Assembly (NCBI RefSeq): GCF_000247695.1
Contig: NW_004624751.1
Location: 19,399,119 to 19,463,118 of the forward strand
Origin: Heterocephalus glaber
Taxonomy: Eukaryota > Chordata > Mammalia > Rodentia > Bathyergidae
Length of the DNA: 64,000 nt
Reading direction: 5' to 3'
The notes beneath the pieces were generated by a model. It was not told where the DNA came from, did no database searches, and saw only the letters and a list, made by a program, of their open reading frames with translations. Position numbers and translations under genes: made by a program. Shown one piece after another: positions 10,640-22,055 of the stretch (position 1 is its first letter; every line of letters begins with the position of its first letter).

Positions 10640-10760
10640 TTATTCAGCTATGATATCCTTGAGGATATCATATCCATTCCTGATACACACTGTTATCACT
10701 GTACAGTACGTTATCTTTCACATAGTAGAAGTTCCATAAATATTTAAGTGAGCAAATGTG
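10640..10760 (+). mobile_element. L2/MIR-type 3' end fragment
   Basis: CACATAGTAGAAGTTCCATA followed by AATATTTAAGTGAGC matches the common CACATAGTAGG...TCAATAAATATTT ending of L2 and MIR elements. It includes a short perfect inverted repeat at 10650-10671. Confidence 0.5.
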
Positions 10761-13017
10761 TTTTAGAATATAAATAACATCTCTGTGCTTGAGAGGATAT
10801 TATGCTTTCTTGAGTAATATTTTTGGGTTAGTCATTATTGCAGCAATCAATTGAATATAGGTATATTTTGAGAAAAAAATTTACTTCAGCTATACTTTCT
10901 TACTTTTACTCCTGTTTTACATCACTTCTTCACACCAATGGAACCCCACTGAGTTGTACTGGATATGGGTACCTTAGAAGTACTTAGAAGTACAATCAAG
11001 TAAACGCTCCTTGGGTAAATACTTGATCAAATTTGTAAGGGAACAATTTTCAGGCACATGTTAGAGGTATTCTGACTGCACATCATGAATGAGAACTAAT
11101 ATTCACAGAAGTAACCAGCTAAATAGCTCGTCCTAGGCATAACTTCCCCCCCTCTTTTTTTTCTGTTTCACTATTCCAGTTCACATTGTTTCCCTATAAT
11201 CTCCTAGGAAAAGAAAATGTCTGTATACCTATCATTGTGTTGACTTTTGGGGGCAAAGCAAGCAAAGAGAACATGTTCCTTGAGTGATCCTAGGAAAGAA
11301 ATACTTGTAACAGCCTTCTAAGACTTATGTCAAAGTCAGAGGCATGGCAGTAAAAGATCAAGACTGAGATCTATTGTATGAGTGGGAAGCCGGCTTTCTA
11401 AGAGGAAAAATTCTACACAAGTGAAAAAATTTCCAAGGACTTTTGAGAAGGGGCTCACGTGTATTATCAGGAGCAAAGGGAATATGTGTTTATCCAAACT
11501 GAAGATGTTGCATGAGAGACATCAGAATGTGAAGCAGATAGATGAGCATTACTGATATGTAGGTACGCTCCATGATACAGGATTAATTTCTTGTAAATGA
11601 CACCAGTCTGGTTCTAAGAGTAATGTAGTATCTTCTCAAATATGGTTGTTTCTGTTTTTCCAGTGTGGGGTTTCTTTTGTTAAGTTTTGCAGGTGTATTT
11701 GGGAAAATACAGAGAAAGTATTTATCTTATATTTTGCAAATATAGGCACACTTGTTGCCTTTTAAAATTTATGTGGTAATGGTGTGTGACTTTCCTCTAA
11801 TATGAATGTCTTCTACATGAACTCTGAAATCAGTATATACTACTGAGTGTAATTAATACTGGGAGAAAAGAACCCTAATAGTAATCTGTACAGGAGCAAT
11901 TATTCCCTAGTTTCAGAGCACTGCATATTCTCCTCTTAGTAAATTACTTATCACTGTAATAAATGGAGTACCTTATAATGTACAAGTAGAATATCGTCAT
12001 TGACTAGGTTGTGTGATATAGGAATATATTTTACTATTGTCATATTCCTGAGTCTTCACATTTTTTCCTCAGCATCTTGCAAAGGAATTTCTAGTACTTC
12101 TAATTTACCATACCAGAATCTTGTTCAAGGCATGTTCCACATAATAAAAGTAACAGGTAGAATCCTCTGAATTCTTTCTTCCCTTCTACAGTCAGATGTA
12201 TTAAACTAATACCTGGATTTTAGATGAATTATTGAGTTTACGTTACCAACAAATATTTAAACTGTGTGTTATTGAGGATCCCAGATATATTCCCATTTAA
12301 TTCTCTTTTATTCTTGCCAACATGAGGTGGATAATGGTGGAATGTCAAAAATTTAAAAGCATTAGCCCAAACTGAAATATGTGTAATAAATGGAATATCT
12401 TTATAGTAACAGATGAACATTTTCTTCTGGCTCTTGGTTTATGACATCAGTGTGGGATGTGTGTTCTCAATCCTGGTTTGAAAAGAGGAACATAAGAAAT
12501 TTGTGTTTATGTAAGAAGGAAAGATGAACATTAAGCCCCAAGCTAAGTTATCTCTGTGATTCTGCGTCTTTATTGATCATGTTGATATTGTATAAAAACA
12601 TCACATTGTCAAATATATTGTTCCCATTGTGCCAGCTGAACTTATAATAAATAAGAAGTATCAAATACAGTAGAGCTTTGGTTCACAAACTTAATTCATT
12701 CCATAATTCTGGGGAAGATAGGTGCAGTCCTGTTCTCCACCTGATGTGGAGTGCACTAACGGAAGCAAAATTTCACTGCACACTTCTGTTCGGAAAACAA
12801 ACTGTTAGCTAGCAGGAGTGTTTGTAAACAGATGCATTACTGTATTTTGGATATTCTTATAAACCACATACATACCAGAGGTTAGCACTTCCCTATTAGA
12901 TGGAAATCAAGTGTTCGCTTATCTAGATCACTAAACAGTTTGGAAAGTGTGGGCCATTGAATCTTGAGATTTCAACAGACTCTCAGTTTATCTTCAGGGT
13001 CAGTAATGTAGTTATTA
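10761..13017. other. No gene recognised
   Basis: Long AT-rich stretch. Within it, about 12665-12850 reads like a diverged unknown repeat (GGTTCACAAACTTAATTCAT near 12680). No frame above 60 residues has a motif. Confidence 0.55.
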
Positions 13018-13118
13018 AATATCTTTGTTTTATGGTACTGAGGATCGAACTCAGGACCTTGCATTTGCAAGGCAGGTGCGGTGCCACTGAGCTAAATCCC
13101 TGGGCCTTTAATATCTTT
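13018..13118 (-). mobile_element. ID-like tRNA-derived SINE
   Basis: Body at 13032-13108: minus-strand B box (GGATCGAACTCAGGACC on plus) and A box (CCACTGAGCTAAATCCC on plus). An AATATCTTT-type short duplication flanks the element. Confidence 0.85.
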
Positions 13119-15948
13119 TAACTTTCCTGTCATGATTAAAAGGTTTAGTTTCCTAGAGCCTACGTGTTACATGGTATTGCAAAAAAATTTCAATTCAGAC
13201 AAATATAAGAAAGTCCAGCTGTTTCTAGTAAACCAAAAATTAAAGATATTTGCAAAAATAGAAAATAAGTTCCTTTAATTTGTTCTCCATTTCTCTTAAT
13301 TTTAAAATAATTTAATAACATTATATTGCCATTATATATAATACATATATTAGGCTTACTTTTTGTTATCAAATGAATTAATAAAGAAATCTTTTGAATA
13401 TGTTCAAGTTTAAAGTTCTAATATAGTAAACATTGATAGATAAAAATCATGGAAACAAATCTCTTTGGAGTCTTAATCCTCAATAATTTTTAAAAGTGAA
13501 AATTTTCTGAGGAAAAAAATTTGTAATTGCCATTCTAAAGCATTCTACAATGTCCCTGTAAGGTAAATGGAAAATGATCACAACTTGCACCATTTATTGG
13601 TAAGAACAATGTAGTTTGATAGTCTCTTTGGATTCTGGAAACAGTATGCGGAAATCTTGCTTTGATTTATTTGTTTAATAACTTGAGGGACTACCCTATC
13701 TTAGAGGACCAGGGAGCTATGAAAAGGTTTCATGCAATGGAAAAGCTGCCTAATGCCTAGACTATAAAATTTAATAAATTCAACAGTATTAAATGAATCA
13801 AGAAAAGAACATTGCATAAATTATGTAAAAAGCCTTCAGATAGAGAATCTCAATTCAGATCTCCAGGCTTTTCAACCAGGACCATGCCTTCTGCTGCCTG
13901 GAAAGGCTCACCGCCTGGAAACCAACATTTGCAGTGCTAGTGGCCCCAAGTAAGACTGAACCATGGAACATCAAATTTGTAATTGAGCAGAACTGCCCAG
14001 TAAGAGGTTAATATTGTTAGATTAGCAATTTTATCAGCAAAAAAATAGAGTCATCAAACAAGGAAATAGAGCATTCAAGGTCATTTTCAAAAATGTCAAA
14101 TGAAGCTGCATGACCCTGTGACCAAGGCACCAATCTTTGTTGCATTGATTTTTTATTTTATTAAATGGAGACTTTTTATGATGAGCTAATAAAGAAGAAA
14201 AACATTCAGGAAAGCTTATAAATTGGCTAATATGAAATTTTTAGGCTATTTTAAATGGACTGATGCTTAATCCATGTCCCCAATAAGGGAGATTCTGAGG
14301 CTTACTTGTAAAAAACATTCTCCCAGTAAGTACAGTTATGAATACTGGATTTGCTTCACATTTTGTGATGGGAAAAGAGGCTTGGTCTACAGTTATACAT
14401 CAAATGGTGGACAGCACAGTGCTGAGCATATTGGTCTATTTTTCAGGGTCCTATAAGGAGTAAGATTAGAAGAATGGAAACCAAGATATTTGGAAAAGCA
14501 ATCAGTAGAAAGGCTCATGGTAGTGCTCATTGTATATATGAATGTTTCAGAGTCACATTAATAGCCATTCCAATTATCTATAGTACAGGAGGCATTCGAT
14601 GACAATCTCTTCAGGATGACTTATCTTATATGTCCCCTAAGGTCTACTTTAACTTCTGCAATTGATGAAACAAAAAGACTTGGATAAAAGGGATGGAGGA
14701 CAAGTATTGTCCTAGCAATATGGGATTCTTCTTATTAAGTATAATCTAGCCAGTGCCATTGTTACAATCACTGCCTAATCATTTGGAGTTCCACATGGGA
14801 GTGAACAATCGCTCTAAATAAATGAGTAAATAAATGGGCAGAGGTGATTAATCCAGATTGCGATGATGAACTACAGCTCTGACTGGACAGTAGTGGCAAA
14901 GAAAAACAGGCATGTCCGCTTGTTTGGCTAGATTAGCTGGAGCATATTTTTTTTGAAAATTCCATGCCCAAAATAGGCAATATTTGCCACCACAATCTTA
15001 GCAAAAGTACAAAAACAAAGAGTTTGAATCCTAAGGGAATAAAACTCTGAGCAATCTGAAAAATATTAAAATGCTGGCCTAGAGAGGAATCTATAGTAGC
15101 TGGTGAAACACAACACAAGTTATGATTATTGAAATTCTTAAAAAAGTCTTTGGTGGGGAATATTGCTAGGGTCAGTAACCCTTTCATATTGAATATCTTT
15201 CAGGAGTTTAGTTCTGATGGTCACTTTGTAAATTCTATGAAAGTATCTACTTAACATAAGAGATAAGTATGTCTGAGTGGTGTCTTACTATTCTATGTTC
15301 CATCTCATACTCTTGGTTAACTTTGGTGCACCTGAAATTGATGGAACAACCATCAAATAGCAGTTCAAATTATTTACACTTGGAATGTTGTGTTGTCTAT
15401 CTTGAGATATTCTGTTGTTGTTCTATTACACGGCTGAAAGAATACTCTTAGATATGGAGGTGCAGTGTGCCTGGACTTATAACAGAGTTAAGACTCCTTA
15501 AGGCAACCTATAAAGGACAAGAGGGTCTTTCAGGTGCAAAATCCTGAGATGCACCACAGAAAGTTTCCCAACAAAGTATGCCCACAAAATATGTGCACAA
15601 TAATGTCTCTTTTGGTTATATTTCTCTCCCTTCTCATTTCTCTTTCCACTATTTCCAATTGATTTCTAGGGCAGAGAACTCCATATCTTATTATTTCATT
15701 CCAGGTAATAATTAAACTATGACACACACCAGTATCTAGATTGTTTTTAATTTACAAGATATTTGTAAAAAAAATTTAGTCTACCATTTCACGTCACTTG
15801 TTACTCATATCTATATAAATGCTATTAATTTCAAATTACCATTTTCTATTTTTTAAAAAATATTTTTAAAACATTTCATTTTACCCCCCAAAAAAGCAAA
15901 TCCAAGTCTATTACAATCATTATTGGAAATTATAAAAGTAATATATGA
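13119..15948. other. No gene recognised
   Basis: AT-rich. A somewhat GC-richer patch lies at about 13855-13990. The stretch at about 14260-15190 has the texture of decayed coding retroelement sequence (several 60-84-residue frames on both strands), but I cannot align it to any family from memory. Confidence 0.5.
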
Positions 15949-15949
15949 G

Positions 15950-16045
15950 GGCCAGGGATGTAGCTCTATGGTGCCGTGCCTGCCTGGCAAGTGCAAGGCC
16001 CTGAGTTCGATCCCTGGTATAAAACAAAACAAAAAAACTAAAAGT
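15950..16045 (+). mobile_element. ID-like tRNA-derived SINE
   Basis: GGGCCAGGGATGTAGCTCTA (A box region) and GAGTTCGATCCCTGGTA (B box), with an A-rich AAACAAAACAAAAAAAC tail. One of the better-preserved copies. Confidence 0.9.
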
Positions 16046-16514
16046 TTCCATATTCAAAATTAATGATATCAATTTTTTATGAAAAATATAGGGATTGGGC
16101 AAAAGTGTTAATTATCAGCCAAGTAAACATTTAAGTAAATAATCTACTCATTATATTATCTATGAACATATTATGGTATAGTTACAAATAAATAAATTGC
16201 AATTACCAGAATTAAAATAAAATGATTTTTCCATTTGTCACAAAAAGTATGAAAATATATTTCTTGTTAAATGAAAAATTGCTAATGCTTTTAAAATGTT
16301 TACTAGAAATTATAATTTCTGTGTATATGGGAATGATATTACTAAAAAGCACATTCAAGAGATTCTAATATAAATGCTTGGAAGGATGGTTGACATTAAA
16401 CATTCTATTGTTACAGTGCTGGATTGTACTCTAGAAAATGTGAAAAAGAAGCTTTCAAAGAAATTCAAACAACTGGTAATGAAAGTTAATAATAATAATA
16501 CATTGTCTATTGCA
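16046..16514. other. No gene recognised
   Basis: AT-rich. The 70-residue frame from 16374 runs into the LTR fragment that follows and is incidental. Confidence 0.6.
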
Positions 16515-16628
16515 AATAGCCAGAAAAGAGGGGCCAAAATAAACCTTTTCTCCTTTGATTTGCTTAATATGTTAGTGTTTATTTAATTTGTTTGTTAGTC
16601 TCAGCAACAAGGAAAGTAACTAAGACAG
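16515..16628 (+). mobile_element. MaLR LTR, 3' end only
   Basis: GCCAAAATAAACCTTTTCTC and the terminal CTCAGCAACAAGGAAAGTAA match the last about 110 bp of the MaLR LTRs at 8532 and 29527. The upstream part is missing. Confidence 0.75.
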
Positions 16629-16789
16629 TTCTAAATGATATTGATATCAGGAAAGAGTTTGTATTGTAATGAAAAATTTCAATTTTGTATGTGCTTGCTG
16701 AGATGGTAAAAATATTAAATTTGAAAAGTAGAAAATGATGAGAAAAACTTTGTCATCAAACTATTAGATGGGTAATAGACTGTCAATTG

Positions 16790-17100
16790 TCTGGTGTTGT
16801 CTTGTATCCCTCTCCTCCCTTTCTCATTCTGCACAAGCACAGGAATGTTATTCCCTCTTATATTCCCTCTGCTATTCCTTGTTCAGGGCTGTTGACTTCT
16901 CTTTCTTTGGATTGGCATTCTTCATATCCCTCCCAACCCCACTGCATGTTTATTTTTATTCTTTTCTGCCAGATTTCATTTGTCATGTCACATATGTCCT
17001 CAAAACTCACTTCAACTCTCCCTTCAACAAATTTACCAAAAGTTTGTAATACTATATGGTAAAAATTGTTGTAATTTTTAAAAATTTTAACCTCCATAAG
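16790..17100 (+). mobile_element. L2 LINE fragment
   Basis: Pyrimidine-rich phrases such as TCTCATTCTGCACAAGC, CCTCTGCTATTCCTTGTTC and CTCACTTCAACTCTCCCTTC follow the order of the L2 3' region. Overlapping frames at 16768-17062 arise from it and are not genes. Confidence 0.55.
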
Positions 17101-18129
17101 GACTAGAAAGACTGTCTATCCCATGAGTACCTTAATTTCTGTGCCAATTAAGTATCACGCCCACAGAAAATTCTTTATCAGTGTTTCTTAAATCAATCAG
17201 TGATAATATTAATTTATATTTGCTAGGATTGCCAAAATCTATCCTCCATATCTATCTTGTACACTCAATGTATTTCTGTCCTAATAAATTACCACTAAAT
17301 TAGTGGCTTAAAATGTTTCAGGGAAGGGGTTGGGGAAAATGGTCGATTGATGACCAATGAATATAAAAATTGTGTTCTGTAATATGAATAAGTTTTAGGA
17401 ATCTGTTGGACAGTAAAGTTCTTACAGTTACCATATGATATTGTATACTTTAACATATGTGATGAGCAGGTTCAATCTCACGTTAATTGTTCTTACCAGA
17501 AAAGCACAACAAACACATACACACAAACGTAATGAAAATTTTATAAGTGATGAAGTTTTAGAACCTTGGTAGTAGTGATGCCATCTTCTGTATATATGTA
17601 TTTCCCAATTCATCCACATGTATATATTGAGTGTGTTGTTTTTGTATATCCAACAGTACCTCAATGAAGCTTTAAAAATCTACACAAATGCATTATCCTA
17701 CCTTTCCATAGGTCAGAATTCCAGGTTTTAGAGGCCATACACATTTTCTGAGTTGTGGGTTCATTTTCTTTCCTTTTAAACCCTAGCAATTTTGAATTTT
17801 TCTGGCAATTTTTTCATTATCTGGTCTTTTTTCTGAAGACAGGTGAGAGTAGTTTTCTGTTTATGATGGAATTTGTGATAATGCATAGGACTCACCTGGA
17901 TACTCAATAATTTCTCCATTTCAAGGTCCTTAGCCTTAGTCACATCTGCAAAGCATCTTGTTCAATATAGAATAACATGCTCACATTTTCTCATATTTTT
18001 GTGTATTCTATTCAACAATATTTACTGTCAACTCTCTTTTCATTAATCTTCATTTTATGGCACTGCTTTCTTCAGAGGCACTTTACTAGTTACACCAAGG
18101 ACAAAGGACTAAATACACATCTGTTTATT
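17101..18129. other. No gene recognised
   Basis: AT-rich, no recognised repeat. Minor TATATG-type runs near 17590. Confidence 0.6.
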
Positions 18130-18471
18130 CATTCTTGCATCTAGCATATGTTGGATGTATACTTTTATAGCATTTAGTTACTTATACCATAATGGAAATA
18201 TACAATGAAAAAATAAATGAATCCAGGTAAAGGGATGTGTGTATGTAAGCCTGGTGATTACAAGTACCAAAGTGAAAATGAATAAAGCATGGTAAAGGCT
18301 GTAAAAAGCAAGTGTAGAGCAAGTAAGAATGGGTGCTACTTTACAGAGGCTGGTCAGGAAAATCATACAAGAGGAAAAGGAACAACCAGGGAACAACCCG
18401 AAGAGATCAGATGACATCTGGCAGGATCAGGGTTTAAGGTTGTAGACTGGAACAACCCTAAGACAAGGAAG

Positions 18472-18652
18472 AGCCAGATGTAGCAGAAAGTGCTTGTAAT
18501 TTGAATACTCTGGGAAACTAAGGCAGAAGGATCACAAGTTAGTGTTTATCCTGGGCAACATAGTGACTTAGCTAGACCCTATCTCAAAATAAAAAAATGT
18601 TGGGGAGGTAGCTCAGTGTGAAGACCCTGAGTTCAATCTCCAGTACTGAGAA
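18472..18652 (+). mobile_element. B1-ID dimeric SINE
   Basis: The left half (18472-18595) is a 7SL/B1-like monomer (GGCAGAAGGATCACAAG, CCTGGGCAACATAGTGAC, CCCTATCTCAAAATAAAA). It is joined to a right half (18600-18652) that is tRNA/ID-derived (GGGGAGGTAGCTCAGTG, GAGTTCAATCTCCAGTAC). The same half order occurs in reverse at 37495-37690 and 51736-51918, so this is a genuine composite family and not a chance neighbour pair. Confidence 0.75.
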
Positions 18653-18765
18653 AAAGAAAGGAAGGAAGGAAGGAAGGAAGGAAGGAAGGAAGGAGGGAGG
18701 GAGGGAGGGAAGGAAGGAGAGGGACGGGAAGGGAGGAAGGGAGGGAGGGAAGGAGAAGAGAGGGC
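18653..18765. repeat. (GGAA)n/(GGGA)n microsatellite
   Basis: Grew out of the A-rich tail of the dimeric SINE: GAAG units give way to GGGA units, including four G3 runs near 18693-18708 that meet the G-quadruplex pattern. The 132-residue minus-strand frame at 18584-18982 is a translation of this tract. Confidence 0.9.
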
Positions 18766-19169
18766 TAGGTTCAAAATGCTGGAAATAAAAAGGCTCTGAG
18801 TGGGAAAGTGTGCATATGAACATTGTGACTGAAATAGATTTGTTTACACATAGAATGGTAGGAAATGTGGCCAGAGATGTAACAGAGAACTGAGATCTTA
18901 GAGGGACTCTTTGGGGATATGCAATGACTTTATAATTTAAACTGGTTAACTTAAGAAGTCCTAGAAAGATCAAGGATGACACTTAGATTTCAAAAATGTT
19001 GCTATGACTACCAAGTGGAAAACAATCTCTACAGAAATATACAACGGAAAACACTTAGAAAGTGAATTGTATTAGGATTCTCTGGGAAACACAAGAGAAC
19101 CTCAACTTAAAGAAATTGGCTAGGGTTGGTTGAATTCATTAGCATGATTTATCTCCTTAAACTTTGAAA

Positions 19170-19335
19170 AATTCCCTAAATCTGTGTACCTCTTTCCATT
19201 CTTCATTCCTATCTCATCATCCCCTGCTATGTTAATTACTTCAGTACTTCCTTATATGTTTCTTTTTTCTCATGTCTACCGTCCCAATCCATTCTTCATT
19301 CAGAACCTTAGTTATCTTCAAACTATCTATACTTT
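19170..19335 (+). mobile_element. Possible L2 fragment
   Basis: Pyrimidine-rich CTCTTTCCATTCTTCATTCC and TCTTTTTTCTCATGTCTACC fit the L2 sense strand. Diverged and only suggestive. Confidence 0.35.
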
Positions 19336-19462
19336 TGATTACCTTATAGTTATACCAACTAACTTGAAAAACCTTTTTTAAAATCTTGAATTATTTATTT
19401 TTCACTACCTGATTTTTTCCAATTACAATTTACTTATAATAACAATTAAAAATTATTTATAA

Positions 19463-19602
19463 AGCTGGGCCAGTGGCACATACCTGTCGTCCCTGTGACT
19501 CAGGAAATTCAGGTTGGAGGATGTTTTGAGCACAAGTGTTTGAGATCAGCCTAAACAACAGGGGAAGACCCTGTCTCAAAGGAGAGAAAGGAAAAGAAAA
19601 TT
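19463..19602 (+). mobile_element. B1-like 7SL-derived SINE
   Basis: GCTGGGCCAGTGGCACATAC, GAGATCAGCCTAAACAAC and AAGACCCTGTCTCAAAG are the 5', middle and 3' landmarks of a 7SL-derived monomer. An A/G-rich tail follows. No ID half is attached. Confidence 0.8.
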
Positions 19603-20419
19603 AACTAAGATATTCTGTCAAGCTGATGCATTCCTATGAAAGAATAATATAAGGCAACAATTGGAAAGTCATATTCTCTTAAATATTTTATGAGGTATAG
19701 TATATATTCATGTCATTTTCTTTTGACAATATCGTAATGTTCCAACATCAGAAATCTATGATTCAATTGAAAATTTTATCTTCAATAAATACATATCCAT
19801 GTGTTTCACCAAAAATTGTTACTGTATGACTATTAAAAATCTTTTAGAAATATCTAAGAGATAGCTCTTACCATTTCAAAGATGAAATGACTTTTATAAT
19901 TGCTTTTATTTTATTGTACAGCTTATTAAATCTAGAATTTCTATCCTAGCAGTGCTCTGAAAATGTTATTTTAAGTTTCTCCAAAATGTCAGATTCCATT
20001 AAATTTAACCAACAATGTATTAAATGTGATGGCTGCATACAACTCATTCTTGAGCTAATAAGGGCTATTCTTCTGTCCTTTCAAAGCGGTAAACTGTTTC
20101 ATTATATAGATCATATCCTTATGAAGTGCTTTGCTTCATTTTTCATTATAAGTAAAAGGTATTTAGAACGAACCCTACCTGACCTTTACATTCTCTCCTA
20201 GAAAAATCAGATTAAGTTCTTTGATAATGCTCTCAATTATGGAGGAAACAAAAGAGAGACAAACCATATAATGGACTACAGTTCCCTTTAGAATACATGA
20301 CAATATGATATATTCTTATAGAATCGATCTTTAAAGAAAAATATAAAATATCCTATAGAAATCAGGAATCTGTATGTTATAAAATGCACCAAACTCAAAA
20401 GCATATACATTCTTTATAT
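19603..20419. other. No gene recognised
   Basis: AT-rich DNA between a SINE and the large L1. The 71-residue frame at 19986-20201 has no motif. Confidence 0.55.
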
Positions 20420-21089
20420 ATTTCCTTTATACAAAACAGTAAACAGGGCACAAGCAGACAGATGTTGCCAACTTGGCACACTGCAAGGATATCTACAAAC
20501 TCCAAGCCAGGGCAACAGAGGAATCGACTAACCAGCTGTCCTGATCCTGGCTGAGAACAATGCCCAGGGAGAAAGGTAAGCCTGGAAAGCCAGCAGACCC
20601 AAGAAGAGAGTATGAACATGCCCAGAAGCTTCAGGGACCCCAGTTACCCTGCTAAAGTGACTGAGAGAGAGACAACCATAGAGACCATCATGAATAGAAA
20701 AAAAAGGCTAGACATAGACCCCACCCTGCCCCCCGAGAAGTGTCAGCTCAGACAGGGAAACTCAGACCTGTCCTCTGCAGGGAGCAACCAAACTTGGCAA
20801 GTGTTAACATTAATTCAGCAATCTGCTTGAAGCCCCACTCCGTGGCCTACATCCAGCAGAGATCAGAGAGCTGAACTTTCCCTATCAAGGTGAACAAGGA
20901 CATGCCTTGGCTCAGATAGGATGAACAGACTGAGGATGAACAGACTGAAGAGCATGTGGGCAGGTTGGCCACTTCAAAAACCCATAGGTCCTAAAGACAG
21001 GTTGAAAGAATCATGACTAGCTGGATTCCAAGACTGCACATCCTGGAAAGAAACCACTCATTCAAAAACAAGTAGGAATTTTTCCTTAG

Positions 21090-21400
21090 ACTTGATTTAA
21101 TTTTTTTTTCCTATGTTTACACATGGATCTCTTTTTTTCATCAGTTTTCTTGGGGGGGGTTGGGGTTTTTATCCTTTTTGTCTTCTTTCTCTTAGGTTTC
21201 TTTTTCTCTTTCTTCTTTAAACTTTTTCTCTCTTTTCTCTTTTACTTCTTGAATTGTGCTCTATTTTTCTTTTTTCTTCTTTCATTCTTTCCTGCCTGTT
21301 TTACAACACTACTTAACTCCTTTTACTCTCCAAAAGAGCCCTCCTATCTCACTTTTCTCTCCTCCATTTCATCTCCCATAGATTAATTTTTCAAAATTTA
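21090..21400. repeat. Polypyrimidine tract
   Basis: T- and C-rich on the plus strand, with one G run near 21153. It yields a spurious very hydrophobic 87-residue frame (21123-21386) made almost only of F, L and S. Probably part of the L1 5' region. Confidence 0.7.
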
Positions 21401-21639
21401 TTTTTTTCATTCTATGGTTCACTATCCTCTTTAACTTTACTATATAACTATTAAACTTTATTAATCACTAAACAACTAGGCAATTTTATACTCTTACTAT
21501 TGAATATTGTGCTATTTTAGTAGAAATAAAATTTGATAAATATACAGTAGATATTTATTGAAGATCAGGAGTGGGATAATATTTGGTTTGCCTTAGTGTT
21601 CATACTGTAATTATAGTTTTCTTTTCTATGCTTAAGTAT

Positions 21640-22055
21640 TGCTGCAATTTATATTTAAATGTCCCCAAAAAGCCTCATGTGATCACAGCTGGGGCTTTTG
21701 GGCGGGTGGTTGAATCATGGAGGCACAATATTCATCAGTGGCTTAGTCCATTGATGAGTTTATAGCTAAAGGTGAGGTTGGGAGTTAAAGCCTGGTCAGA
21801 GGAGATGGGTCTCCATGGGTGGGTCCTGTATCTATCTCCCTCTCTCTCTCTCTCTCCCTCTCTCTCTCTCTGCCTCCTGCTTCCATGCCATGATCCATTT
21901 CCCATCTGTAGCACCCCTGTGAGATCCCAGCCTGCCTTGGAGACAGCCAAAAATAGACTGAAACCTTTACAAAGAGTGAACCAAAATAAACCTTTTCCCC
22001 TTAAGATACATATGTCAGGCATTTCATCCCAGCAACAACCCCTAGGATAATGGTA
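21640..22055 (+). mobile_element. ERVL-MaLR-type solo LTR
   Basis: Runs from TGCTGCAATTTATATTTAAA through AAAGCCTCATGTGATCACAG and GTCCATTGATGAG, an internal (TC)n expansion at 21838-21872, CCAAAATAAACCTTTTCCCC (AATAAA), to a diverged CCCAGCAACAACCCCTAGG end. It is inserted in, or next to, the L1 5' region. Confidence 0.8.

Larger units (their letters stand above)
18130..19025 (-). mobile_element. L2 LINE fragment split by a SINE
   Basis: The plus strand reads as the reverse of L2. Landmarks are AGAGATCAGATGACATCTGG before the SINE, and AAGGCTCTGAGTGGGAAAGT, GGCCAGAGATGTAACAGAG and TCAAGGATGACACTTAG after it. A B1-ID dimer with a purine tail (18472-18770) interrupts it, so the dimer is younger. 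Confidence 0.6.

Noticed and set aside
13855..14220. Possible processed pseudogene, ending in AATAAAGAAGAAAAAC-like sequence
   Set aside because: No translated frame resembled a known protein and no flanking duplication was found.
18584..18982. 132-residue minus-strand frame rich in P, F, S and L
   Set aside because: It is the translation of the pyrimidine strand of a GGAA/GGGA microsatellite plus flanking L2.
21123..21386. Very hydrophobic 87-residue frame that could be read as a membrane protein
   Set aside because: It is translated polypyrimidine (mainly TTT/CTT/TCT codons) next to a degenerate L1.
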